From: Acholeplasmataceae bacterium
GTDB lineage: Bacteria > Bacillota_I > Bacilli_A > Acholeplasmatales > Acholeplasmataceae
Assembly (NCBI GenBank): GCA_030656435.1
Contig: JAUSOA010000180.1
Location: forward strand, 1 to 13,712
Direction: 5' to 3'
DNA length: 13,712 nucleotides
This document shows, in pieces, positions 7,086 to 13,576 of the stretch. The notes beneath the pieces are model-generated. The model saw only the letters and a list, made by a program, of their open reading frames with translations, ran no database searches and was not told the origin of the DNA. Within the stretch, counting starts at the first letter, position 1; every line of letters starts with the position of its first letter. The translations under genes and the position numbers were made by a program.

Positions 7086-7737
7086 AGGTTTGGTGAACTT
7101 CCTGAACAAAAATAACTCCATTACCAGGTTGATCGATATCAAGTTCTTCACAAATCGATGTAATGATTGGTTTCACAATTTCTTTTTGAGCAAGAATTAA
7201 GACAATTTCCTTTTCAGGCTCTATTTCCATTGAAAATAGCTTACTGGTTTCATGAATTCCAGAGCCTCTTGCATTGATTATGGTCGCACCCTTTGCACCT
7301 GCAAGTGTTGCAGCATCAACAACCAATTCTCCTCGTCCTTTATCCACAATTGTAAATATTGCGTTATACTCAGTCATATTATGACCTCCAATTTCATTTT
7401 TCGCTTCATACTCGTATTTACCGGTTCCTAAAAATTGAGTGACAGGTATTACAAATGCAATTCCATGATTCGGTTTATAAAGCTTAAGCTTATCATCGAT
7501 GATGACAAGTGCAGGATTAATAATCTTTCTTGGTGCAATCATCAAAACAATTTCTTTTCTAGTTTCAGTTAATTCAAGAAACTCCAGAAGTGGTTTTTTG
7601 TGGGTTCCTCTACCTAAAATAATCGTTCCACCAAGGATTCCTTCTTCTTTTGCATATTTTAAAACCTTACTGCCCATTCCATAATTGACTATCACACAAA
7701 GCAGTTCATAATTTGAAAGTATGGATATATTTTCCAT
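7072..7737 (-). CDS. Tandem double PII-like regulatory protein
   Basis: This 221-residue protein consists of two PII-like ferredoxin-fold units, about 8-103 and 123-219, joined by a linker. The two units align with each other: IVNYGMGSKVLKYAKEEG with IVDKGRGELVVDAATLAG, TIILGRGTHKK with TIINARGSGIH, and KEIVLMIAPRKI with KEIVLILAQKEI. The second half is closer to classic PII proteins, with GAKGATIINARG before a T-loop-like stretch. PII proteins are trimeric sensors that bind nucleotides in the clefts between subunits and control transporters or enzymes; a fused dimer of units is unusual. The start is ATG 7737, one base after the stop of the DUF1538 gene, with AGAAGGTG eight bases upstream; a GTG at 7746 is possible but has no spaced ribosome site. 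PII-like genes next to DUF1538 genes are a recurrent pairing, so this is probably the transporter's regulator. Its ligand cannot be read from the sequence. Confidence 0.85.
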   Translation of the reverse strand: MENISILSNYELLCVIVNYGMGSKVLKYAKEEGILGGTIILGRGTHKKPLLEFLELTETRKEIVLMIAPRKIINPALVIIDDKLKLYKPNHGIAFVIPVTQFLGTGKYEYEAKNEIGGHNMTEYNAIFTIVDKGRGELVVDAATLAGAKGATIINARGSGIHETSKLFSMEIEPEKEIVLILAQKEIVKPIITSICEELDIDQPGNGVIFVQEVHQTYGIR

Positions 7738-7738
7738 G

Positions 7739-9217
7739 CTATACACCTTCTTTTCTTGATTGGATCTTAAAGACTAATCCTAATAGTTGAAGCGTAATAA
7801 TTGGCGCTAATGCAACCAGTGCAATCATCCCAAATCCATCGAGTAAAACATTAGCACCTACAGTTGCATTTGCAGCACCTGTTGTAAATGCTAGAATGAA
7901 GGTCGCAGTCATTGGACCGGTTGCTACACCTCCTGCATCAAATGCAATCCCTACGAAAAGCTTGGGAACTATAAACATTAAAGCTAAGGAGATTAAATAC
8001 CCCGGAAGTAAGAAGTGCCACAACTGAAGTGATGGGATTAAGATCCTTAATATCGAAAGTGTGATTGCAAATCCAACACCAACCGATAGTGGGATAAGAA
8101 CAGCCTTCCTCTTCACATAACCCGAGGTGATATCCTCAATTTGATGTGTTAATACGGATACAGCAGGTTCTGCAGCAATTGTGAAGAGCCCTAGGAAAAA
8201 AGCAATAATAAGTAAATATACCTTATGATTTAATAGAGCCAATGTGTAGCCTATCTTTGAACCAATTTCCATAAAGCCTGCATTGACACCAACCAAGAAT
8301 ATAAAGAGTCCTAATAAAGCATAGACAAAGCCTTTAAGAATTCTAATAAATGCTCTTTTGGATAGTTTAAAGAATAGCACCTGCAAAATGAATAAAATGA
8401 TTAGAAGTGGTAATAAGGCCATAAAACTCTCATTAAATACTGAAGATAATATAGAAATAAAAGGTTTAATTATTTCTGTAGACTCAACAACTTCTTCTGT
8501 AGAGTTATCGACAAAGTTTAAGTTTCTATTGAAAAAGCTTAAGACCATCAATGAGATGATTGCTCCAGTTGAAGCAATTGAAACCAACCCGAAGCTATCC
8601 TTTTCAGAGGACTTACTGTCCTTCTTCATTTTTGTTATACCCACAGATAGAGCAAGTAAAAATGGAACAGCGAGCACTCCTGTTGTTGCACCTGATGCAT
8701 CAAATGAAATTGCTAGAAACTCTGGTGTTGTAAAAAATGCTAACACAAATATGACTAAATATAAAACGAGTAGTATTCTATATAGAGGAAGATTGTATAT
8801 AATTCTGATAAAGCCTAAACCAATCATAATTGCCAACCCAATCGATACACTTATTAAAATACTAATCGATGAAATTTCACCTTGGGTAACGTAATCGACT
8901 TGATTGGAAAAAACAAGTAAACCAGGCTCCGCGATTGAAATAAAGAATCCAAGAACAAAACCAGCAACTAAAACAATGACTAATTTATTTGTTCTTGTTA
9001 AAGTAGAACCTGTATGACTTCCGAGTGGGGTAATGCCTAAGTCAACACCTACAAGAAATAGGGATAAACCTATAATAACGAAAATAGATCCGATTAAAAA
9101 ACGAATTAAAAAAGGAGTTGAGAGTGGGACTAGGGTAAAATGCAGGAGGAGAACGACTAAAGTGATCGGAACAACAGCAATAATATTATCTCTAAATTTC
9201 TCTGCCAAAATATTCAT
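7739..9217 (-). CDS. DUF1538-family integral membrane protein, probable transporter
   Basis: This 492-residue, very hydrophobic protein is built from two homologous halves (about 40-200 and 290-450). Each half carries the same marks: LVGVDLGITPLGS and LVGVNAGFMEIGS, then AEPGL (96-100) and AEPAV (349-353), then FDASGATTG (172-180) and FDAGGVATG (426-434). A polar charged loop (about 197-208) and a second one (about 237-250) separate the halves. The paired conserved acidic residues and inverted or repeated halves are typical of secondary transporters, but no substrate is known to me for DUF1538. The start ATG 9217 has AAGGGGAG nine bases upstream. A GTG at 9226 would touch the ribosome site directly and is unlikely. 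The gene heads an operon with the double PII-like protein and the M50 protein. A TATAAT lies at 9257-9262. Confidence 0.88.
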   Translation of the reverse strand: MNILAEKFRDNIIAVVPITLVVLLLHFTLVPLSTPFLIRFLIGSIFVIIGLSLFLVGVDLGITPLGSHTGSTLTRTNKLVIVLVAGFVLGFFISIAEPGLLVFSNQVDYVTQGEISSISILISVSIGLAIMIGLGFIRIIYNLPLYRILLVLYLVIFVLAFFTTPEFLAISFDASGATTGVLAVPFLLALSVGITKMKKDSKSSEKDSFGLVSIASTGAIISLMVLSFFNRNLNFVDNSTEEVVESTEIIKPFISILSSVFNESFMALLPLLIILFILQVLFFKLSKRAFIRILKGFVYALLGLFIFLVGVNAGFMEIGSKIGYTLALLNHKVYLLIIAFFLGLFTIAAEPAVSVLTHQIEDITSGYVKRKAVLIPLSVGVGFAITLSILRILIPSLQLWHFLLPGYLISLALMFIVPKLFVGIAFDAGGVATGPMTATFILAFTTGAANATVGANVLLDGFGMIALVALAPIITLQLLGLVFKIQSRKEGV

Positions 9218-9226
9218 AATCTTCAC

Positions 9227-9234
9227 TCCCCTTC
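9227..9234 (-). promoter_or_regulatory. Ribosome-binding site that fixes the DUF1538 start
   Basis: AAGGGGAG on the minus strand is nine bases from ATG 9217 and zero bases from the in-frame GTG at 9226. The spacing selects the ATG. Confidence 0.7.
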
Positions 9235-9256
9235 TCTTGATTTCTACTCTAGTTAA

Positions 9257-9262
9257 ATTATA
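9257..9262 (-). promoter_or_regulatory. Probable -10 box of the DUF1538 operon
   Basis: A perfect TATAAT on the minus strand stands about 40 bases before the start codon. No clear -35 hexamer was found at 16-18 bp upstream, so the call rests on the -10 and position only. The rest of 9263-9407 is AT-rich with no gene that I can support. Confidence 0.45.
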
Positions 9263-9407
9263 CTATAGATTAAAAGTTATTCATAGTTTTAAAATCTCAT
9301 CCAATTATAATTATTGAGATTGCTAATTATTTATTGTTATCCACAGTTTATGTCTATCTTTTCCAATTTTTTTTACTTGAAAATACATGAAATTCTATCA
9401 ATCCCGC

Positions 9408-9436
9408 TTGACATCTTTCTAAATATTTGCTATCAT
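9408..9436 (+). promoter_or_regulatory. Promoter of tRNA-Gly
   Basis: A perfect TTGACA (9408-9413), a 17-bp spacer and TATCAT (9431-9436) preceded by TGC (extended -10). The start is predicted near 9443, about 10 nt before the tRNA. Confidence 0.85.
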
Positions 9437-9452
9437 AAAAAAGCACGACAGC

Positions 9453-9527
9453 GTGGGCGTCGTATAATGGTTATTACACGTGCTTGCCAAGCATGAGATG
9501 GGGGTCCGATTCCCCTCGCCCGCTCCA
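9453..9527 (+). tRNA. trnG: tRNA-Gly, anticodon GCC
   Basis: The acceptor stem GTGGGCG pairs with CGCCCGC through one U2-G71 wobble. Discriminator T73 and encoded CCA follow, and T73 agrees with glycine identity in bacteria. The D arm GTATAATGGTTATTAC closely matches that of E. coli tRNA-Gly(GCC). The anticodon stem CGTGC/GCATG has one G-U pair and the loop TTGCCAA, giving anticodon GCC (reads GGC and GGU). The T stem GGGGG/CCCCT encloses the loop TCCGATT, so position 55 is C and not the nearly universal T (pseudouridine). The gene stands alone with its own promoter and terminator. Confidence 0.95.
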
Positions 9528-9536
9528 TAAGCATTC

Positions 9537-9562
9537 AAACTATGCGAAAGCGTAGTTTTTTT
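9537..9562 (+). terminator. Terminator of tRNA-Gly
   Basis: AAACTATGC, a GAAA tetraloop and GCGTAGTTT form a 9-bp stem with one G-U pair, followed by a run of T through 9562. It starts 10 bases after the CCA end. Confidence 0.9.
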
Positions 9563-9602
9563 ATTTTAATTCATAAATATAATGCATTCGGTGCTATTGT
9601 TA

Positions 9603-9631
9603 TTGCTAAGTTAGTTTTGATGTGCTATAAT
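9603..9631 (+). promoter_or_regulatory. Promoter of the riboswitch-antiporter transcript
   Basis: TTGCTA (9603-9608), a 17-bp spacer and a perfect TATAAT (9626-9631) preceded by TGC, an extended -10. The start is predicted near A9637, just at the 5' side of the riboswitch. Confidence 0.8.
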
Positions 9632-9635
9632 TCAT

Positions 9636-9765
9636 CACGTTGTACATCTCCGAATCACTTTGAATTGAGTGGGGGAACCAGGTTTTTGGGGTGAATCATA
9701 AAATGAAGGGTTACTTGGAAACCCTAACCCGTCAGCTAACCTCATAGGAGTCAATACCAAGCGTG
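9636..9765 (+). promoter_or_regulatory. Cyclic di-AMP riboswitch (ydaO/yuaA leader)
   Basis: The conserved landmarks of the ydaO-yuaA class appear in order: CCGAATCACTT (9650-9660), GGGGGAACCAGG followed by GGGGTGAATC (9671-9697), a GGGTT/AACCC hairpin region and the hallmark CCGTCAGCTAACCTC (9729-9743), ending with AGGAG. The aptamer can be closed by CTCC with GGAG, GTA with TAC, TT with AA and CACG with CGTG, the last pairing 9636-9639 with 9762-9765. This class binds cyclic di-AMP, the second messenger for potassium and osmotic balance. An intrinsic terminator follows at once and the next gene is a cation/proton antiporter, an expected target. The outer closing helix uses the same bases as the left arm of the terminator, which matters for the sign of regulation. 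The class assignment rests on memory of the consensus and was not scored with a covariance model. Confidence 0.9.
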
Positions 9766-9795
9766 TAGTCTATGCAAAGACTATGTGCTTTTTTT
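9759..9795 (+). terminator. Riboswitch-controlled terminator
   Basis: AAGCGTGTAGTCT and AGACTATGTGCTT form a 13-bp stem with three G-U pairs and a 6-nt loop, followed by seven T. Its left arm overlaps the 3' strand of the aptamer closing helix. It lies between the aptamer and the antiporter start, so it is the expression platform. Confidence 0.85.
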
Positions 9796-9814
9796 GTTAG
9801 GCTAACAAAAAAAG
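9788..9814 (+). repeat. 13-bp perfect inverted repeat after the riboswitch terminator
   Basis: CTTTTTTTGTTAG (9788-9800) and CTAACAAAAAAAG (9802-9814) are perfect complements around a single G. The left half contains the terminator T-run. As RNA it would fold into a hairpin just before the ribosome-binding site of the antiporter gene. Confidence 0.75.
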
Positions 9815-9820
9815 TCTACG

Positions 9821-9826
9821 AAAGGG
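9821..9826 (+). promoter_or_regulatory. Ribosome-binding site oddly placed at the antiporter ATG
   Basis: AAAGGG directly abuts the ATG at 9827, too close for use with that codon. It stands 9 bases before an in-frame TTG at 9836, which may be the real start. No other purine-rich site is seen upstream apart from the A-run of the hairpin. Confidence 0.45.
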
Positions 9827-11053
9827 ATGAAGTCATTGAACATCATTTTAAAAATCAGTATTATTCTCGTTGTCGGATTTATCTTTGGTAAAGGAGCAAA
9901 AATTTTAAAGCTACCTAGTGTATCCGGCTATTTAATCGCCGGCCTTCTACTTGGACCATCTTTATTCAATTTTGTTTCAAGTGAGGAAGCCAAATCCTTT
10001 GAGATTATTAGTGAAATTACTTTATCATTTATCGCATTTGGAATCGGCAGTGAATTTATGCTTAAAGATATTATTAAAATGGGAAAGAAAATTACAATCA
10101 TCACCCTTGCTGAAGTTTTTGGTGCGATTGGAGTTGTATTTTCTGTCATGTATTTCATCTTCAATCAAGACTTTGCTTTTTCTCTTGTAATTGCCTCAAT
10201 GTCTGCAGCAACTGCACCTGCAGCTACAATCATGGTCATTAGACAATATAGAGCTTACGGTCCTGTCACTAAAACTATTTTGCCTGTTGTTGCTTTAGAT
10301 GACGTCTTTGGGATTATAGCCTTTGGTATCGCAATATCGGTTGCTAAAATACTAGTATCTGGTGCTGAATTTTCCATTTTTAAAATCATTGGAGTCCCAA
10401 TTTATGAAATATTTGGTTCACTTCTTCTAGGTCTTCTATTAGGGGTTATTCTATCAGTTTTAACAAAAAGAATTGATCCTAAGGATGAACTCCAGATTAA
10501 GACAATCTTCTTCGTTGGTATCGCTACCGGTTTATCAAAGGTTCTAGATTTTTCACCACTCTTAACCAATATTATGATGGGTGCAACACTAGCTAACCTA
10601 AGAGTATTTTCGAATCGTTCATTTTCTGCAGTCAATGACTTTGTCCCTATCTTCTATATTCTATTCTTCACGATTGCTGGTGCAGCACTCGATTTAAAGA
10701 TCCTTTATACCGTAGGACTGATTGGAGCAGCCTATATCGTTGCAAGAGCTACAGGAAAGATTTTAGGGGCCTTTATTGGAGCGAAATGGGTTAAGGCTGA
10801 GCCTCAAGTTCAAAAGTATTTAGGATTTGCATTATTACCTCAAGGTGGTATATCGATAGGTCTTTCAGTGATTGTTATGCAGCAGCTTCCGATGTATTCT
10901 ATTCAAATAACAACAATCATTATGGCGAGTGTCCTATTCTATGAAACACTGGGTCCTGTATTCGCGAAAATCGCGATTCATAAGGCTGGAGAGATTAATA
11001 TATTACCAGATATCAATTTGATGTATGAAGAACCTCAACCAAATAACACATAA
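9827..11053 (+). CDS. CPA2-family cation/proton antiporter
   Basis: This protein of 408 residues has about 12-13 membrane helices. The N-terminal pattern KLPSVSGYLIAGLLLGP is typical of the CPA2 (Kef/NapA) Na+ or K+/H+ antiporters. The ion-binding pair ALDDV has D158 and D159, matching in position the two aspartates of NapA, the form found in electrogenic exchangers. The unwound-helix region appears as SAATAPAATIMVI. There is no C-terminal RCK/KTN or TrkA domain: the chain ends shortly after the last helix. The protein should export K+ or Na+ in exchange for protons. Expression is set by the c-di-AMP riboswitch and its terminator, which argues for K+ rather than Na+, though this is inference. 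The ATG at 9827 has the ribosome site immediately against it; TTG at 9836 (405 residues) is a serious alternative. It is monocistronic and followed by a strong terminator. Confidence 0.93.
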   Translation: MKSLNIILKISIILVVGFIFGKGAKILKLPSVSGYLIAGLLLGPSLFNFVSSEEAKSFEIISEITLSFIAFGIGSEFMLKDIIKMGKKITIITLAEVFGAIGVVFSVMYFIFNQDFAFSLVIASMSAATAPAATIMVIRQYRAYGPVTKTILPVVALDDVFGIIAFGIAISVAKILVSGAEFSIFKIIGVPIYEIFGSLLLGLLLGVILSVLTKRIDPKDELQIKTIFFVGIATGLSKVLDFSPLLTNIMMGATLANLRVFSNRSFSAVNDFVPIFYILFFTIAGAALDLKILYTVGLIGAAYIVARATGKILGAFIGAKWVKAEPQVQKYLGFALLPQGGISIGLSVIVMQQLPMYSIQITTIIMASVLFYETLGPVFAKIAIHKAGEINILPDINLMYEEPQPNNT

Positions 11054-11062
11054 ATAAAGATT

Positions 11063-11105
11063 AAAAAAACTGAACTTGGTGAATCTCATCTTGTTCAGTT
11101 TTTTT
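11063..11105. terminator. Bidirectional terminator between convergent genes
   Basis: AAAAAAACTGAAC (11063-11075) pairs with GTTCAGTTTTTTT (11093-11105), and within the loop GGTGA pairs with TCATC. The A-run and T-run on both sides let it work for the antiporter gene (plus) and the seven-helix membrane gene (minus). Confidence 0.88.
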
Positions 11106-11138
11106 CATATGATATTATTTTTTAGGTCTTGATCACCT

Positions 11139-11831
11139 TTATTTTTTATATTTAAGAAGCGATGTAACAGCTCCAAAAATTAGATAAAATGCGAATGCAG
11201 TAAATAGAAAATAGCTGATTGGACTTGCAAATAAATCACCATTGAATAAAACATTTAAAAATCGAAATGGCACATCAGCAACTCCAGCGAGTAATAGCAC
11301 GATTGCAAAAAATGGACTTCCAAACATCAGTGCGACCACTGGAGGAAAAATCTTTAAGACTGCTTCACTAAAACCATCACGGAAAAAGAAAAATATAAAT
11401 GCAATGATAGCTGCCATCACAACTGGTGACGAACCTAAGCCACCCTTGAACTCATTTGTCAATAAACCTGATAAAACGATTAGTACTAAATACACGAAGA
11501 TAATTACATTGATAATCAGTTCTAAAGAAAATGTTTCATTAAACGAGAATGAACTGAAATCAAATGATGTGAGTACGAGTAGAAATGCTCTACCTGCACC
11601 AAGAAATAATGTAATCAGTAGGATGAGGTGAGCTGCCATTGATTTCTTACCAAGTTGAAGTCCTAGAACTGCAAATAGAACTAGTAATAGTGGTACAAGC
11701 CCTGCCAAAAATAACCAGATGTTACTTGTATTCCCCAAAGATGTGAATAAAATATAGACTGCAATTAAAACTAAAATCAGCGTTGTAACTGACTGAGATA
11801 ATACATTTTTAAAATTTTTAATAAAATTCAT
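11139..11831 (-). CDS. Seven-helix membrane protein of unknown function
   Basis: I do not recognise this 230-residue protein. It is highly hydrophobic, with about seven predicted membrane segments near residues 13-31, 38-58, 65-86, 103-123, 134-150, 160-182 and 205-225. Few charged residues lie within the helices apart from an arginine after the third (GAGRAF), one in FFFRDGF and one in DVPFRFL. It has no motif of known transporters or enzymes, and it ends with a short basic tail (LLKYKK). The start ATG 11831 has AAAGGAG seven bases upstream. It is transcribed alone, between the terminator of the gene upstream and a shared convergent terminator. An extended -10 (TGGTAGAAT) stands upstream. 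Confidence 0.85.
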   Translation of the reverse strand: MNFIKNFKNVLSQSVTTLILVLIAVYILFTSLGNTSNIWLFLAGLVPLLLVLFAVLGLQLGKKSMAAHLILLITLFLGAGRAFLLVLTSFDFSSFSFNETFSLELIINVIIFVYLVLIVLSGLLTNEFKGGLGSSPVVMAAIIAFIFFFFRDGFSEAVLKIFPPVVALMFGSPFFAIVLLLAGVADVPFRFLNVLFNGDLFASPISYFLFTAFAFYLIFGAVTSLLKYKK

Positions 11832-11866
11832 CGACTTACTCCTTTTTTTGTTTTTTTATCAATTTT

Positions 11867-11907
11867 ATTCTACCATTTAGCAACTTTGATATCTAACAAT
11901 GCGCATT
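11867..11907 (-). promoter_or_regulatory. Probable promoter of the seven-helix gene with a small palindrome
   Basis: On the minus strand TGGTAGAAT (11867-11875) is an extended -10. A 10-bp perfect palindrome, AATGCGCATT (11898-11907), lies about 25 bp upstream, near where a -35 or activator site would be. No good -35 hexamer is visible. Confidence is limited. Confidence 0.4.
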
Positions 11908-11935
11908 AAAAAAACACCTTACAGGACAAGGTGTT
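11908..11935 (-). terminator. Terminator of the ntdP-exporter operon
   Basis: On the minus strand AACACCTT and AAGGTGTT form a perfect 8-bp stem with a 7-nt loop, followed by a T-run. The TAA stop of the exporter gene is inside the hairpin, at the loop edge. Confidence 0.87.
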
Positions 11936-12902
11936 TGTTGCCAAATTCTGGATACTGATGATGGAAATCAATTTTGACCATCAAAAGCGATTCAATTTCA
12001 TTTAATATTTGGTAGAGAGCAGCTCTAATCTCGAACTCTTCTCTTGTTTCCGGAAGTGGTGATTCCTTATACCACTCTTGTAGCTTGTCGAGCTTTTTCA
12101 ATTGATAAACTGCTTTATTATATATTCCAATATCACCACTGAGTTCTCTCGTGAAATCTGATATTTGAAGTGCAAAGGGATGAAGCTTCTTAATTTTTAA
12201 GGCTTGCTGATACATATGTCTAATATAGCTTGATTGTTCTTTTCTCATATGGAGATAGGCTAAATAGCTATGATCATTATGAAAGAGTAAATCCTTATCA
12301 ACTAACTCAACAATGTCAATTGTATCTGATATTTTTCTATCTAACATCGAGTAATGACGATAGTATTCTTCGTTATAGTCTGGATCCTTTAAAAGCAATG
12401 CAAGCATGAAGAGGTGGTCCCTAACCAATTGATCAATAGAAAGAACATGATTGTCAAGTTCTTTTTCTGAAGCGGTTGGATATAGTAAATTAAATATTAA
12501 GGCAATCCCTACAGAAATAAAGAGTAAAGCAAGTTCATTGCCGATTAAATAAAAGGAAAATTCGCCGTGAATGAGTAGGTGTGTAACTAAAACTAGTGCT
12601 GGAACAATCCCTTCGTTGACCTTTAAGACCCAGGATGCATAAGCGAATATAAAGACAAACACACTAAAAACAACAAAATTATAACCAAACGCGATAAACA
12701 TGAGGGTAGCAAGCATGATTCCAAAAATGGAATCAACGACTCTTCGAATCGAGATCACAAATGAATCTTTTTTTGTTAAATGGATGGAAAGAATTGCGAG
12801 AATCCCTGCAGTCAGCCAGTAGTCAAGGCTAAGAAAGCGAGCAACTAAACTCGCTAATACACCAACCAAGCTCATTTTTATCGCTGTGTGGAGAAGTCTC
12901 AT
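11919..12902 (-). CDS. Aromatic acid exporter family (ArAE/FUSC-like) membrane protein
   Basis: This 327-residue protein has an N-terminal membrane half (about 5-140, roughly six helices) and a C-terminal soluble half (about 145-327) rich in helices and charged residues. The opening AIKMSLVGVLASLVARFLSL, the motif SIRRVVDSIFG near 51-61 and the later helix pattern match the DUF939/ArAE_1 group of Bacillota (B. subtilis YqjA-like), with the ArAE_1 C-terminal domain. Members are named as aromatic acid exporters by homology to AaeB-type pumps; the substrate in Gram-positives is not established. The start ATG 12902 has GAGG five bases away, located just after the stop of the ntdP-like gene, with a 7-base gap. 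The two are clearly one operon. The terminator overlaps the stop codon. Confidence 0.87.
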   Translation of the reverse strand: MRLLHTAIKMSLVGVLASLVARFLSLDYWLTAGILAILSIHLTKKDSFVISIRRVVDSIFGIMLATLMFIAFGYNFVVFSVFVFIFAYASWVLKVNEGIVPALVLVTHLLIHGEFSFYLIGNELALLFISVGIALIFNLLYPTASEKELDNHVLSIDQLVRDHLFMLALLLKDPDYNEEYYRHYSMLDRKISDTIDIVELVDKDLLFHNDHSYLAYLHMRKEQSSYIRHMYQQALKIKKLHPFALQISDFTRELSGDIGIYNKAVYQLKKLDKLQEWYKESPLPETREEFEIRAALYQILNEIESLLMVKIDFHHQYPEFGNKHLVL

Positions 12903-12909
12903 CGTTACC

Positions 12910-13440
12910 TCACTTTTTATTTAAGCTTTTATATTGCTCATGAAAAGCTTTAATGTCAGATAAACAGAATGGCTTTTCTTTATTTTCTATTTTTTGAATC
13001 AATGTTTTGATTTGATTGTTTATGATGGTTTGAATCTCATTGGAATAGCACATAGAACCTAAATGAGTTTCATATTCCTTTTCATCAAGTAGGATGTATT
13101 TCCCATCAGGAAAAACCTTGACATCAAGGTCATAATCGATATATTTGATGGCTTCACCATCATAAAGATATGGGCTTGATAGATTGCAATAGAAATAGAT
13201 GCCATCTTTTTTTAGCATGCCAATGATGTTAAACCAAAGGTCACTATAAAAATAGCAGATTGCAGGCTCTTTAGTATGCCAGCTTCTTCCATCAGATTCA
13301 ATCACTTTCGTTCGATTGTTTGCAGTAACTAACAAATCTTCATCTTGATATAATACCACGGTTTTTTTCCAGATACGGTGCAGTTTTTTATTATGCTTGT
13401 AGCTGTGAATTGGTACAGTCATACCGGTTGATAATTTCAT
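12910..13440 (-). CDS. ntdP: DUF402 nucleoside di/triphosphatase (Ntdp/YgaC-like)
   Basis: This 176-residue soluble protein closely follows the pattern of the Bacillota YgaC/Ntdp proteins, which are usually of this length. Recognisable blocks are IHSYKHNKKLHRIW (11-24), ESDGRSWHTKEPAICYF (48-64), YCNLSSPYLYDGEAIKYIDY (84-103) and the acidic metal-binding stretch DLDVKVFPDG (104-113). Characterised members hydrolyse nucleoside tri- and diphosphates with a divalent metal in the cytoplasm. The start ATG 13440 has GAGGTGG four to five bases upstream. It is first in an operon with the ArAE-type exporter. The family call is firm; the cellular role is less clear. Confidence 0.92.
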   Translation of the reverse strand: MKLSTGMTVPIHSYKHNKKLHRIWKKTVVLYQDEDLLVTANNRTKVIESDGRSWHTKEPAICYFYSDLWFNIIGMLKKDGIYFYCNLSSPYLYDGEAIKYIDYDLDVKVFPDGKYILLDEKEYETHLGSMCYSNEIQTIINNQIKTLIQKIENKEKPFCLSDIKAFHEQYKSLNKK

Positions 13441-13464
13441 AAAACCACCTCAAATGATGTATTT

Positions 13465-13473
13465 ATTATAACA
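13465..13473 (-). promoter_or_regulatory. Extended -10 promoter of the ntdP operon
   Basis: On the minus strand TGTTATAAT gives a perfect extended -10 about 25 bases before the start codon. A weak TTCAAT stands 17 bp upstream of the TATAAT. The predicted leader is short, about 18-20 nt. Confidence 0.65.
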
Positions 13474-13576
13474 TGTAAGTCACTTTTATTGAATCTATTT
13501 GAAATGTTTTCATTTTAATTGGGAAATTGAATTGCTAACTCACGAAAACTGTTTTAATCAATCGAAAAATTTGAGG

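Noticed and set aside
7085..7151. Upstream GTG start for the M50 gene
   Set aside because: It would overlap the PII-like gene by 80 bases and add residues unlike the usual basic N-terminus; ATG 7085 is favoured.
8358..8894. 178-codon plus-strand open frame inside the DUF1538 gene
   Set aside because: It is antisense to a clear conserved membrane protein and shows Ile/Lys-rich shadow composition with no ribosome site or family motif.
9033..9496. Plus-strand open frames across the DUF1538 start and the tRNA-Gly gene
   Set aside because: The first is a shadow of DUF1538; the second runs into the tRNA-Gly promoter and gene and has no protein-like features.
11242..11631. 129-codon plus-strand open frame inside the seven-helix gene
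   Set aside because: Antisense shadow; the minus-strand frame has a good ribosome site, a hydrophobic pattern and flanking terminators.
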